64,000 nt of DNA from Sulfuricurvum sp. (GTDB lineage: Bacteria > Campylobacterota > Campylobacteria > Campylobacterales > Sulfurimonadaceae): the NCBI RefSeq assembly GCF_030691015.1, contig NZ_JAUYFF010000005.1, positions 1-64,000 of the forward strand, given 5' to 3'. The position numbers and the translations under genes are program-made. Under the pieces are notes generated by a model. That model was not told the origin of the DNA, ran no database searches, and saw nothing but the letters and a program-made list of their open reading frames with translations. Position 1 is the stretch's first letter. Each line of letters begins with the position of its first letter. This document shows, in pieces, positions 15,718-23,883 of this stretch.

Positions 15718-18147
15718 ATGCGCATTGTTATCGTAGGAGGCGGAATTGCCGCTGTCTATATTGCCAATACCCTTATGGAGAGTGCTCCTGAATCTGAGAT
15801 TGTCATTGTCTCTGATGAAAAACACCCTCCGTATGATCGTATCCATCTGTGTAAGTTGGTAGAAGACTGCACATGTGTTGATTCGATTGAGCTGGAACTG
15901 CACCCGAAAGTGAAACTGGAACTGGATCAAAAAATCATCTCGATTGATCCCGCTCAAAAACGGGTTTTCAGTGAACATGCCGCATTTCACTACGATAAGC
16001 TCATTATCGCTACCGGATCGGTTCCCAAAACACTTTTTGACATTTCAGGGATTAAAAATGCGGCGACGTTTCGAAGTCAGAAGGATTGCGAAGCGATTGC
16101 GAAGGGGATGGTCGGAAAAAATGTGATCATCGTCGGGGCAGGGCCGATTGCGCTGGAATTGCTCGATACGTTGATGCGAAGCGATGCTCCGCAAAGCATT
16201 ACCCTTCTGGTACGCAAAAACTATCTCTACTCCGAAGTAATCAGCCGTGAGGGGCTAGAACTGATTCGGGGTATTTTTGAAGCGGATAGCCGTGTAAGTA
16301 TCCGATTCGGCGACCAAATCGTGGATAAAGAGGTTGAGGGAAATGTTATAACCAAAGTATTGACCAAGCAAGGGGAGATCGACAATCCGTTTATCATTTT
16401 CGGTGTCGGAATCGATCCCAATATCCCCTACGCGCGTGACCTCCTCGAATGTGACAAAGGTATTTTGGTAAATGAGAGGATGCGTACCTCGGATGAGAAT
16501 ATTTACTGCGTCGGCGAAGCGGCACAGTTACGTGAGGGGGGATTTATTGCCGGACGGGTCAAAGAGTGCACGATCCAAGCCGATGTCGCTATCGCGAATC
16601 TCCTAGGGACGGAGAGTAAAATATTTAAAGAAGAGGTCTCCATCGACGGACTCAAAGTGGGATCATTTTTGTTCGCCGATGTCACCGCGACCGATTTTAA
16701 CCCTAAAGATAGTGAGAATGAAACGATTTTGATCACGCATGGGGATCGTATCGATCAGTATATCGTCAATAATGACAGGCTGAAACGCTTTATCGGGATC
16801 AACACTAATATCGATCTTCTCGCCCTTAAACGTTTGATTGAAACCGATGCGCCGATTGATGCGGCGTATCTCTATTCGAACCGTTTAATGTCCGAATACG
16901 GGAAACTCGTCTGTAGTTGTGAGGGGGTGCATGAACTGGAGTTAGTCGATATTATCCGTGAGAATGCAGTGACGTCGTTCGCTGAGCTCAAAGAACACTC
17001 GAAAGCGGGACGTACCTGCGGACGATGCAAACAAGATATCTGCGCGATTATCAGTGCAACCCCTGTCGATCCTGCTGAAGCGGCACGGCTTAAACAAGAG
17101 AAGCTCGATGCGGCTGCGGCGGCGGAATTGGCAAAAGTGCGTGCACGAATCGATAAATACAATACCCTTCATCCGAAAAATCAGTTGAATCCTGAGAATT
17201 TCCATGAGGCGTTGGAATCGTTTGAGATGAGTCGTGAGTTTAACCGTTGGGTTTCGATGATCACGGCATCGATGCATCTGCATCCGCAGTTCGAAGGGGT
17301 CGTGGAAGAGGGGGTGACGCAACTCAACAAAATTCCGATCATCTGGCTCGAACTCTCTGATTGTACGGGTAATTCGGAAGCGTTTATCAAAACCTCCCAC
17401 CCCAAAGTGGACGATCTAATCCTCAAATACATTTCACTTGATTATCATGAGCTACTGATGGCGGCTTCGGGGGATCAATCGGAGTCCGCGCTGGAGAGTA
17501 TACTCCATAACGACAGCGGTAAATATGTCTTGATCGTGGAGGGGGCGGTTCCTCTAGGGATGGATGGAAAATTTTTGCGGATCGGACCGAAGGGTGAGAC
17601 GGGAGTCGATTTATTGCGTCGCGTCGCCAAAAATGCCGCAGCGGTGATCGCGGTGGGATCATGTGCCTATGATGGCGGTGTTGTCGCCGCCGCGCCTAAT
17701 CCGACGGGTGCCGTTGGTGTGGCGGAAGCGTTAGATCGTAGCGATATTATCAACCTCCCCGGTTGTCCGACCAATCCGATCAATATCGTCGGAACCCTAT
17801 TGCAGTACATTATGTTTGATGAGTTTCCGAAACTTGACAGTAAAAACCGTCCCGAATGGGCGTACGGCTTCCGCGTTCATGATAATTGCGAACGTCGAGG
17901 GCATTACGATGCCGATGAGTTTGTCCGTGAATGGGGCGATGAGGGGGCGAAGAAAGGGTGGTGCCTTTTTGAAATGGGGTGCAAAGGGCCATATGCCGAT
18001 CTCAACTGCTCACTCGTGAAATTCAACGAGGGGACGAGCTGGCCGGTACAGGCGGGGCATGGATGTTTCGGCTGCGGTCAGGGAAAAATCGCGTTTGATC
18101 AATATGCGAATAATCGTAAATTACCGGAGGGTGAAAATGAGCACTAA
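15718..18147 (+). CDS. fusion: FAD/NAD(P)H reductase - BFD-type [2Fe-2S] - [NiFe]-hydrogenase small subunit
   Basis: An 809-residue chimera. Residues 1-395 are an FAD-dependent pyridine-nucleotide reductase like the NirB N-terminal part: GGGIAAVYIA, a second dinucleotide fold IIVGAGPIALELL, and the FAD end IYCVGEAA. Residues 399-440 form a BFD-like 2Fe-2S domain (Cys399, 401, 434, 437). From about 539 follows a group 1 hydrogenase small subunit with SDCTGN (Cys549, Asn552 in place of the second proximal Cys), VGSC, PGCP, HDNC and GCFGC. The linker 505-540 resembles the HydA Tat signal but lacks RR. No C-terminal membrane anchor is present. Predicted: soluble cytoplasmic NAD(P)-linked hydrogenase with the next gene. 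The direction of the reaction is inferred. Confidence 0.88.
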   Translation: MRIVIVGGGIAAVYIANTLMESAPESEIVIVSDEKHPPYDRIHLCKLVEDCTCVDSIELELHPKVKLELDQKIISIDPAQKRVFSEHAAFHYDKLIIATGSVPKTLFDISGIKNAATFRSQKDCEAIAKGMVGKNVIIVGAGPIALELLDTLMRSDAPQSITLLVRKNYLYSEVISREGLELIRGIFEADSRVSIRFGDQIVDKEVEGNVITKVLTKQGEIDNPFIIFGVGIDPNIPYARDLLECDKGILVNERMRTSDENIYCVGEAAQLREGGFIAGRVKECTIQADVAIANLLGTESKIFKEEVSIDGLKVGSFLFADVTATDFNPKDSENETILITHGDRIDQYIVNNDRLKRFIGINTNIDLLALKRLIETDAPIDAAYLYSNRLMSEYGKLVCSCEGVHELELVDIIRENAVTSFAELKEHSKAGRTCGRCKQDICAIISATPVDPAEAARLKQEKLDAAAAAELAKVRARIDKYNTLHPKNQLNPENFHEALESFEMSREFNRWVSMITASMHLHPQFEGVVEEGVTQLNKIPIIWLELSDCTGNSEAFIKTSHPKVDDLILKYISLDYHELLMAASGDQSESALESILHNDSGKYVLIVEGAVPLGMDGKFLRIGPKGETGVDLLRRVAKNAAAVIAVGSCAYDGGVVAAAPNPTGAVGVAEALDRSDIINLPGCPTNPINIVGTLLQYIMFDEFPKLDSKNRPEWAYGFRVHDNCERRGHYDADEFVREWGDEGAKKGWCLFEMGCKGPYADLNCSLVKFNEGTSWPVQAGHGCFGCGQGKIAFDQYANNRKLPEGENEH

Positions 18148-19831
18148 AAAAATTGTAATTGATCCTATTACCCGTATCGAGGGGCATTTACGGATAGAGG
18201 TAGAGATCGATGAGAATAATGTCGTTACCGAGGCATGGGCTTCGGGACAGCTGTTTCGGGGGATCGAGACGATCTTAAAAGGGCGTGATCCTCGTGATTC
18301 GGGTTTGATCGCTCAGCGCATCTGCGGTGTCTGTACCAACGTCCATTATCGCGCTTCGATCAGTGCGGTGGAAGCGGCGTATGGGATCGAAATACCCCAT
18401 AATGCCGAGATTATCCGTAACCTCGTTACCCTCTCCTTGTTCGTCCAAGATCATATTGTCCACTATTATCACCTCCATTCACTCGATTTCGTCGATATCA
18501 CGAGCGCTTTGAGTGCCGATTGTGCACAAGCCGCCGAAGATGCGCAGATATGGTGTGAACACCCCTATCGCAACTCCGATGGGCATTTAGAAGCCATCAA
18601 AGAAAAGCTCGAAGGGTTTGTCAAAGCGGGGCGGTTGGGGCTCTTTGCGAACGGCTACTGGGGGCATGAGACCTATCGTCTAAGCCCAGAGGAGAATTTG
18701 GTTCATATGAACCACTATCTCGAAGCACTTCGGATACAGCGTGAACTCTCTAAAGCGGTAGCGATTTTTGCGGGGAAAACTCCCCACCCTCAAAATCTTG
18801 TCGTCGGAGGGGTGACAAGTGTTGCGGATATGCTCAATCCTCAACGCTTGAATGACTTTTTGTTTATCATTAAAGAGACGAGAGATTTTATCGAACGGGC
18901 GTATATCCCCGATATGCTGATGATCGTAAATGCTTACCGCGACTCGATTAAAGCGGGAGAAGGGCGAGCTGTCGGTAACTTTATGTGTTGCGGCGGATAC
19001 CGAGCAGGCAAAGAGCAGCAACTCTTTGAGAACGGTGTGATTAAGGGGCATAATTTTGAGAATATAGCGCCGTTTGATTCGAGCAAAATTACCGAAGAGG
19101 CGTCACGCTCGTGGTATGAGAATGATGCACCCCTCTCCCCGTATGAGGGGGAGACAACACCGTTTTATACGGATTTGAATGAGGACGGCTCTCTCAAAAC
19201 AGAGGGGAAATACACATGGATCAAAGCTCCGAGATATGAGGGTGAGGTGATGGAGGTCGGTCCGTTGGCGCGAATGATCGTCGGATACATCAAAAACTCT
19301 CCCGTTATCCGTCCTTATATGGAACGGTTTATGAAACGTTCCCATATGGAGTTGATTGATTTTTCTACCACAATCGGGCGTAATGCGGCGCGTGCGGTGG
19401 AAGCACAAATCTGCTGCGATTATCTGTTTGACACGATGAGTGATTTAATCGAAAATATCAAATACTACGATGAGACGACGTGGACGAAATACGTATTTGA
19501 AGAACTCCCGAGCGAGGCGAGGGGTGCGGGAATATTCGAAGTACCGCGCGGGGTATTGGGGCATTTTGTCCGAATCGAGGATGCGAAAATAGCCAACTAT
19601 CAGGCGGTCGTCCCGACAACATGGAATGCTTCACCCAAGGGAGCCAAAGAGGGGCGCGGAGCGTATGAGGAGTCGTTGATCGGGATTAAACTTGCCGATC
19701 CATCCGCACCGTTAGAAGTATTACGCGCGGTTCACTCGTTCGATCCGTGTCTTGCGTGTGCGGTACATGTGATCGATGCAACGGGGAAAGAGTTAGCACA
19801 CTATAAAGTTGCAAGTGAGTGCATGCTTTAA
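18137..19831 (+). CDS. [NiFe]-hydrogenase large subunit (group 1-like), partner of the fusion protein
   Basis: Catalytic subunit of 564 residues. NiFe ligands are RICGVC (Cys63, Cys66) and DPCLAC (Cys538, Cys541), followed by His544 and a 20-residue C-terminal extension to be removed by a maturation protease. The N-terminus DPITRIEGHLRIE closely matches HydB of the same window, so the two are paralogues. The ATG at 18137 has GGAGG seven bases upstream; earlier in-frame Met codons lie inside the fusion gene and lack homology. It overlaps the fusion gene by 11 nt and ends the ech operon. Confidence 0.92.
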   Translation: MSTKKIVIDPITRIEGHLRIEVEIDENNVVTEAWASGQLFRGIETILKGRDPRDSGLIAQRICGVCTNVHYRASISAVEAAYGIEIPHNAEIIRNLVTLSLFVQDHIVHYYHLHSLDFVDITSALSADCAQAAEDAQIWCEHPYRNSDGHLEAIKEKLEGFVKAGRLGLFANGYWGHETYRLSPEENLVHMNHYLEALRIQRELSKAVAIFAGKTPHPQNLVVGGVTSVADMLNPQRLNDFLFIIKETRDFIERAYIPDMLMIVNAYRDSIKAGEGRAVGNFMCCGGYRAGKEQQLFENGVIKGHNFENIAPFDSSKITEEASRSWYENDAPLSPYEGETTPFYTDLNEDGSLKTEGKYTWIKAPRYEGEVMEVGPLARMIVGYIKNSPVIRPYMERFMKRSHMELIDFSTTIGRNAARAVEAQICCDYLFDTMSDLIENIKYYDETTWTKYVFEELPSEARGAGIFEVPRGVLGHFVRIEDAKIANYQAVVPTTWNASPKGAKEGRGAYEESLIGIKLADPSAPLEVLRAVHSFDPCLACAVHVIDATGKELAHYKVASECML

Positions 19832-19851
19832 TTTATAATAGAGTAGAAGTC

Positions 19852-20241
19852 CTATTGTAAGTTGGTCTGTGGACTCACTTCAGTAATTGCGAGGGATACT
19901 GTAATCTTTTTCATTATTTGTTTGAACTCTATTTCTAATGTTAGCAACACTTCATCCAGATGATCTCTCATAGGTTCCCTTAGTAGGAATTCTAAAGTTT
20001 CTGCATTATGAAAAAGCGTATTGGCACCGAAATTACCTGCCAATCCTTTGATGGTATGAGATTCTCTGATCGCAGTCTCTAAATCATTTAAAGCTATTGC
20101 CGTTTTGATGCGGGTAATTGCATCGGTTTGTGTTTCGACAAATCGTCCTAAAAGTTTGCGAAGCAATTTTTCATTTCCTGCCACTCTACCCAAAGCACTT
20201 TTAATATCGATCCCTTCTATATAAAGCGTATTATCCATCAT
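19852..20241 (-). CDS. Hpt (histidine phosphotransfer) domain protein
   Basis: Stand-alone Hpt protein of 129 residues, a helical bundle with the phospho-His in RESHTIKGLAGNFGA (the HxxKG signature). It should relay phosphate in a multistep phosphorelay. It lies 18 nt behind a receiver gene in the same orientation, so the two are likely partners. No kinase is adjacent. Start ATG at 20241 has AAGGAGAAT upstream; a second ATG follows directly. Confidence 0.85.
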   Translation of the reverse strand: MMDNTLYIEGIDIKSALGRVAGNEKLLRKLLGRFVETQTDAITRIKTAIALNDLETAIRESHTIKGLAGNFGANTLFHNAETLEFLLREPMRDHLDEVLLTLEIEFKQIMKKITVSLAITEVSPQTNLQ

Positions 20242-20259
20242 ATTCTCCTTGTCATAAAT

Positions 20260-20673
20260 TTATTTTGCAATTACATCCCAACGTTTGATAAAGTCAGAAA
20301 TTTTACAAAGGTTATGGACTCTATAGATTAGCTCATCGGGATCAAACGGTTTGGTTAGATAGTCATCAGCACCAGAATTCATAGCTTTTATGACGGACTC
20401 TTTGTCAGTTGATGCAGTGAGTGCCATTATGGGGATAAGTTTGGTAAAGCGCTGTGACTTGATTGTTGCTATCGCTAAAAACCCGTCATTATCGGGCATA
20501 ACAAGATCCATGAGAATGACGCTAATTTTCTCTTTGTACTCTAGTGACATATTAATCGCTGTTTTTGCATCACCTGTTTTTAGTACGGTATAACCGAAAT
20601 CTTCGAGTACGCTTCCGATCATCTCACGATTGATCTCTTCATCATCAACAATGAGAATAAGTTTTGACACCAT
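20260..20673 (-). CDS. single-domain response regulator (CheY-like receiver)
   Basis: Receiver domain of 137 residues with DDEE acidic pocket, phospho-acceptor Asp in VILMDLVMP, Thr in ALTAST and Lys in LTKPFDP. No output domain follows beyond a 15-residue tail. It is encoded upstream of the Hpt gene and divergently from the TetR gene. The shared 169-bp gap contains the TGAATGA-type palindrome at 20750-20763, so its transcription might be linked to the TetR protein. Confidence 0.88.
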   Translation of the reverse strand: MVSKLILIVDDEEINREMIGSVLEDFGYTVLKTGDAKTAINMSLEYKEKISVILMDLVMPDNDGFLAIATIKSQRFTKLIPIMALTASTDKESVIKAMNSGADDYLTKPFDPDELIYRVHNLCKISDFIKRWDVIAK

Positions 20674-20749
20674 AGATCCCTTTAAATTTGCATGCTAATT
20701 AAATATATTATAATAGAATATATTTAAACAAACATTGCGCTTAAATTTG

Positions 20750-20763
20750 TGAACATTCATTCA
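20750..20763 (-). promoter_or_regulatory. candidate operator upstream of the TetR gene
   Basis: On the minus strand TGAATGAATGTTCA followed by CAAA. It shares TGAATGA, the TTCA block and the trailing AAA with sites at hydA (24999-25012) and the nickel transporter (34872-34885). It sits in the divergent gap between the receiver and TetR genes, as expected for an autoregulated repressor. Confidence 0.5.
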
Positions 20764-20805
20764 GGATAGTTTATGAAAGAGTGAACTTTAACTAGGTGTA
20801 TTTGC

Positions 20806-20811
20806 TATAAT
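20806..20811 (+). promoter_or_regulatory. candidate -10 box for the TetR gene
   Basis: TATAAT with TTTGC before it, 31 nt upstream of the TTG start at 20843. No good -35. Confidence 0.4.
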
Positions 20812-20842
20812 TATGAAAACGAATGTATAGTAGGTAACAACA

Positions 20843-21436
20843 TTGGCACGTCCCACAAAAGAAGAACGCAAAGTTTCGATTATGACAAAAGCATTGGAGC
20901 TATTCTCCAAAGAGGGATTTTATCAAACGACGATGCCCTCTATCGCTGAAAAAATCGGAATGAGTGTCGGGAATCTTTATAACTATTTTACCTCCAAAGA
21001 GATGCTTGCCAAAGATCTCATCCTCTACATCGCCAATATTCTAGGTGATGAGATCCGTAAAATCAATGAGAGTCCGATAAGTACACAGGAAAAGATTGAA
21101 GCGATCGTCCACATGTATTTCCGTATCGCCAAAGATCGACCTGAGACGATCGAGTATTTTTTACGGGTCTACCTCTCCAATCGGGAAGTATTTCAGAACT
21201 GCTGTGAGGGGATGATCTGCGTCTCCGCTTTTGTAACGGAAATGATGATCTTCTTCGAAGAGGGTGTACGATGCGGTGAGTTGAGAGATCAGGATTTTTT
21301 CAGTGCGTTTGGTCTTTTCATGGGATATTTGGGGGGGATGGTGTTTATCAACGGTGAAAATATTCTCCCTAAACCGCTGGAGAGTTACGAGCATACCATT
21401 GCCGAAAATATCTACTATGCCCTCAAATCCCGCTAA
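20843..21436 (+). CDS. TetR/AcrR-family transcriptional regulator
   Basis: DNA-binding repressor of 197 residues. The N-terminal helix-turn-helix is typical: ALELFSKEGFYQTTMPSIAEKIGMSVGNLYNYFTSKE. The ligand domain has a Cys cluster NCCEGMIC near residues 118-124 that could sense redox or metal, but this is speculative. The TTG start at 20843 has AGGTAACAAC upstream and gives the usual MARPTKEER N-terminus. It overlaps the following hydrogenase small-subunit gene by 20 nt, so its synthesis is coupled to that enzyme. It is a candidate regulator of hydrogenase genes through the shared palindromes. Confidence 0.9.
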   Translation: MARPTKEERKVSIMTKALELFSKEGFYQTTMPSIAEKIGMSVGNLYNYFTSKEMLAKDLILYIANILGDEIRKINESPISTQEKIEAIVHMYFRIAKDRPETIEYFLRVYLSNREVFQNCCEGMICVSAFVTEMMIFFEEGVRCGELRDQDFFSAFGLFMGYLGGMVFINGENILPKPLESYEHTIAENIYYALKSR

Positions 21437-22313
21437 ACTCCGCGTCATTTGGCTACAGGGGATCACCTGCAACGGTAACACCCACTCTTTTTTAAACGAT
21501 CCTTCGTTGGGAACACTTTTGGATTCGGTTGAATTTCTCCATCACCCGCTCCTCCCCTGTACTTTTACTTTGCAACAGTTGGTCAAAAAACTTCCCAAGT
21601 CCGATATCCTTATTTTCGAGGGAGCCTACAGTGCCTCTTTCGAGCGTGCCGGAATGGCGATGGAGAGCCTTTTGATGACACTGGCATTGAAAACGAAACA
21701 TATTATCTCGATGGGGAGCTGTGCTAGTTTTGGCGGAATCTTTAAAGAGAATGATCCTGAACATATCAGCGGGATAGTGTTTGATAAAGAAAACGATAGT
21801 GGCCCTTTGCGGGATATGCGTAAAAAAGTGATTACCCTCAGCGGTTGTCCCGCCCATCCCAAATGGCTCAGTTTTACCATCGATATGATACGTTTTGATA
21901 AACCTATTGCGGTCGATGAATATCGTCGTCCGAAGGAATTATATGCCTATCTCGTCCATAACGGATGTCTGCGGAATGAGTATTTTGAATGGAAAGTGGA
22001 CAGCGAACATTTCGGCACCAAAGAGGGGTGTCTGTTTTACGCCCAAGGGTGCCAAGGTCCCTTTACCCACGGCAGCTGCAATAAGATTCTTTGGAATGAG
22101 GTGAGTTCCAAAACCCGCTCAGGAACACCGTGTGTCGGATGTACCGAACCCACATTTCCCAAAAGGGAGCTTTTCACGACAAAAACGTACATGTCGATCC
22201 CCTCGGAGATGCCGATAGGAATACCGAAGCGGAGCTATCTGGCATTAGCGGGGGCGGCAAAATCGTTCCATATCAAACGGCTGGAAGAGAGGTTGATTGA
22301 TGATCACACATGA
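21417..22313 (+). CDS. group 2 (cytoplasmic) [NiFe]-hydrogenase small subunit
   Basis: Small subunit of 298 residues without Tat signal or membrane anchor, so cytoplasmic. Cluster residues: TCNGN (Cys18, Asn21), MGSCASFGG, LSGCPAHP, HNGC, GCLFYAQGC and PCVGCTEPTFP. The pattern CxGN and SSKTRSG resembles cyanobacterial-type HupS (group 2), in which Asn at this position is known. The ATG at 21417 lies inside the end of the TetR gene; longer in-frame starts read through TetR codons and lack homology. It overlaps its large subunit by 14 nt. Confidence 0.9.
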   Translation: MPSNPAKLRVIWLQGITCNGNTHSFLNDPSLGTLLDSVEFLHHPLLPCTFTLQQLVKKLPKSDILIFEGAYSASFERAGMAMESLLMTLALKTKHIISMGSCASFGGIFKENDPEHISGIVFDKENDSGPLRDMRKKVITLSGCPAHPKWLSFTIDMIRFDKPIAVDEYRRPKELYAYLVHNGCLRNEYFEWKVDSEHFGTKEGCLFYAQGCQGPFTHGSCNKILWNEVSSKTRSGTPCVGCTEPTFPKRELFTTKTYMSIPSEMPIGIPKRSYLALAGAAKSFHIKRLEERLIDDHT

Positions 22314-23595
22314 ACTGATTGAGCGGATCGAGGGGGAAGCGGTACTCGATTTTCAAACCGATAAAAGCGGAGCGGTTCAGGATGCGGCTATCCGATTCTT
22401 GCATTTTCGGGGGATGGAGGCGATTCTGGAAGGTCGCAATGCTCTCGATGCTCTGGTGATCACCCCCCGCGTCTGCGGTATCTGCGGTCATTCGCATCTG
22501 ATCGCGACGGTCAAGATGATTGAAGATGCCTACCGTAATGCGGGAGTAGCGATCCGTATCAGTGATAAAGCAACCGCGATTCGTCAAATCACCCTCTCAT
22601 GCGAACTGATCCAAAACCATATCAAATGGCTCTATCTTGTGATGCTCCATGAGAGCGGCAAGATGATGGGGGAAGAACCCACCGTTGCCCTTAAAGCACT
22701 CTATGTTTCGTCGCAGGTTAATCAGTTGTGCGCCCTTTTCAGCGGGCAGTGGCCTCATAGTTCGTATGCACTCCCAGGAGGAGTGAGCTGTGATCCGACC
22801 CACATCGAAGTAATGCAGGCGCTGAAAATTCTCTCCGATGTGGAGCGGTTTATCGAGGATGAGGTACTGGGGTGCACTCCTGAGGTGTTTGAGCAAGCGA
22901 TGAGGGATAATGAAGTTCTGAGTCTTAGCGGGGATTTTGGAACCGTATTGCGTAATTTTGAGCGGTTGAAAGTATTGGATACGGGGAAAAGTCACGGCCG
23001 ATTTTTGGTTCTGGGGGATAAGTCGGTAGCGATGGCAAACGGCATCCGAAACAGTGCCGACTTCGCGCTGGTTTCGGAAGATGATTCGCAAACCTTTGAA
23101 CACGGCGGGAAAACGTATGCGAAAAATGCCCTCTACAACGGAGAATTTTACGAGGGGGGGCCTTTGGCACGAGCGCTGGTGCAGGAACGCACAGGAATCA
23201 CTGATCTGTACCGCACCTATGGCGATAGTGCAATAATACGCTTAAGCGCCCGAGTCGCGGAAATGGTATCGTTATGCGCTCAGGTACGACAGCTCTTGAC
23301 ATCTCTTGATCTCTCTCAGCCTTCTTTTATACCCCCTCCCGCTATCGAGAGTATCAGCGCTGAGGGGATCGGGATTATTGAAGCCCCGCGCGGATCGCTG
23401 ATTCACCGTGCAACCATCGAAAAAGGGAAAATAGTATCGTATTCGATTATCACCCCGACGCAGTGGAATCTCGGTAACGGAACAGCCTCAAATCTAGGAA
23501 TAGCGCAAAAGGCGATGATCGGAGCCGAATCGATAGCCAAAGCGTCGCTGATCTTTCGCACCTTTGATGTCTGCTCGGTGTGTACGACGCATTAA
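22300..23595 (+). CDS. group 2 [NiFe]-hydrogenase large subunit without C-terminal extension
   Basis: Catalytic subunit of 431 residues, shorter than the group 1 proteins. NiFe ligands are RVCGIC (Cys59, Cys62) and DVCSVC (Cys425, Cys428), with Val in place of the usual Pro before the third Cys. The chain ends exactly at the His after the motif (CTTH), so there is nothing for a maturation protease to remove, as in H2-sensing HupV/HoxC. The ATG at 22300 has GAGAGG upstream. Together with TetR it may form an H2-sensing module; an energy-conserving uptake role is the alternative. Confidence 0.9.
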   Translation: MITHELIERIEGEAVLDFQTDKSGAVQDAAIRFLHFRGMEAILEGRNALDALVITPRVCGICGHSHLIATVKMIEDAYRNAGVAIRISDKATAIRQITLSCELIQNHIKWLYLVMLHESGKMMGEEPTVALKALYVSSQVNQLCALFSGQWPHSSYALPGGVSCDPTHIEVMQALKILSDVERFIEDEVLGCTPEVFEQAMRDNEVLSLSGDFGTVLRNFERLKVLDTGKSHGRFLVLGDKSVAMANGIRNSADFALVSEDDSQTFEHGGKTYAKNALYNGEFYEGGPLARALVQERTGITDLYRTYGDSAIIRLSARVAEMVSLCAQVRQLLTSLDLSQPSFIPPPAIESISAEGIGIIEAPRGSLIHRATIEKGKIVSYSIITPTQWNLGNGTASNLGIAQKAMIGAESIAKASLIFRTFDVCSVCTTH

Positions 23596-23641
23596 CGAAA
23601 ATAAGTGTTATGATGAGTGAAAATTGTTAGTAAGGAATCCT

Positions 23642-23818
23642 ATGGATGGGTACAATAGTAACGATATGAGCATAGTGGATATCTCTTCCGATAAACATGA
23701 CTGTATCCATACACAGCTCAAATGTGAAGTTAAAGAGGCGATGGAGCAGATCGAGCGGGGTGAATACATGAGCATTGATGAAGCGTTTGATCGGGTGATT
23801 GTAAAATATGTTGATTAA
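23642..23818 (+). CDS. small hypothetical protein (antitoxin-like tail)
   Basis: Protein of 58 residues from an ATG with AAGGA upstream. The C-terminal half, EAMEQIERGEYMSIDEAFDRV, resembles the dimerised helical part of small RelB/ParD-type antitoxins, but no toxin gene lies beside it (the next gene is an unrelated zinc-ribbon protein). The acidic N-terminal half is unassigned. It is 46 nt behind the group 2 hydrogenase and may be read from that operon. Function unknown. Confidence 0.5.
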   Translation: MDGYNSNDMSIVDISSDKHDCIHTQLKCEVKEAMEQIERGEYMSIDEAFDRVIVKYVD

Positions 23819-23825
23819 GTCTTTC

Positions 23826-23852
23826 CCGTTCGCCCTGAGCGTGTCGAAGGGT
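23826..23852. repeat. REP-like palindrome (TTCGCCCTGAGC...GTGTCGAAGG type)
   Basis: The stretch CCGTTCGCCCTGAGC followed by GTGTCGAAGGG is one copy of the widespread intergenic palindrome family whose halves are TTCGCCCTGAGC and GTGTCGAAGG. Only this single copy was noticed in the window. It lies between the small gene ending at 23818 and an AT-rich gene. Confidence 0.7.
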
Positions 23853-23883
23853 GCTTGATGCAAAATATATATAATGGATTGAA

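Noticed and set aside
18059-18147. Possible frameshift or overlapping gene between the fusion protein and the large subunit
   Set aside because: The large subunit starts at 18137 with a good ribosome binding site. The longer frame upstream is just the other reading frame of the small-subunit C-terminus. Both proteins are intact.
23642-23818. Toxin-antitoxin pair with the small gene as antitoxin
   Set aside because: The C-terminal helix is antitoxin-like, but no toxin-like gene is adjacent. The next gene is a coiled-coil zinc-ribbon protein.
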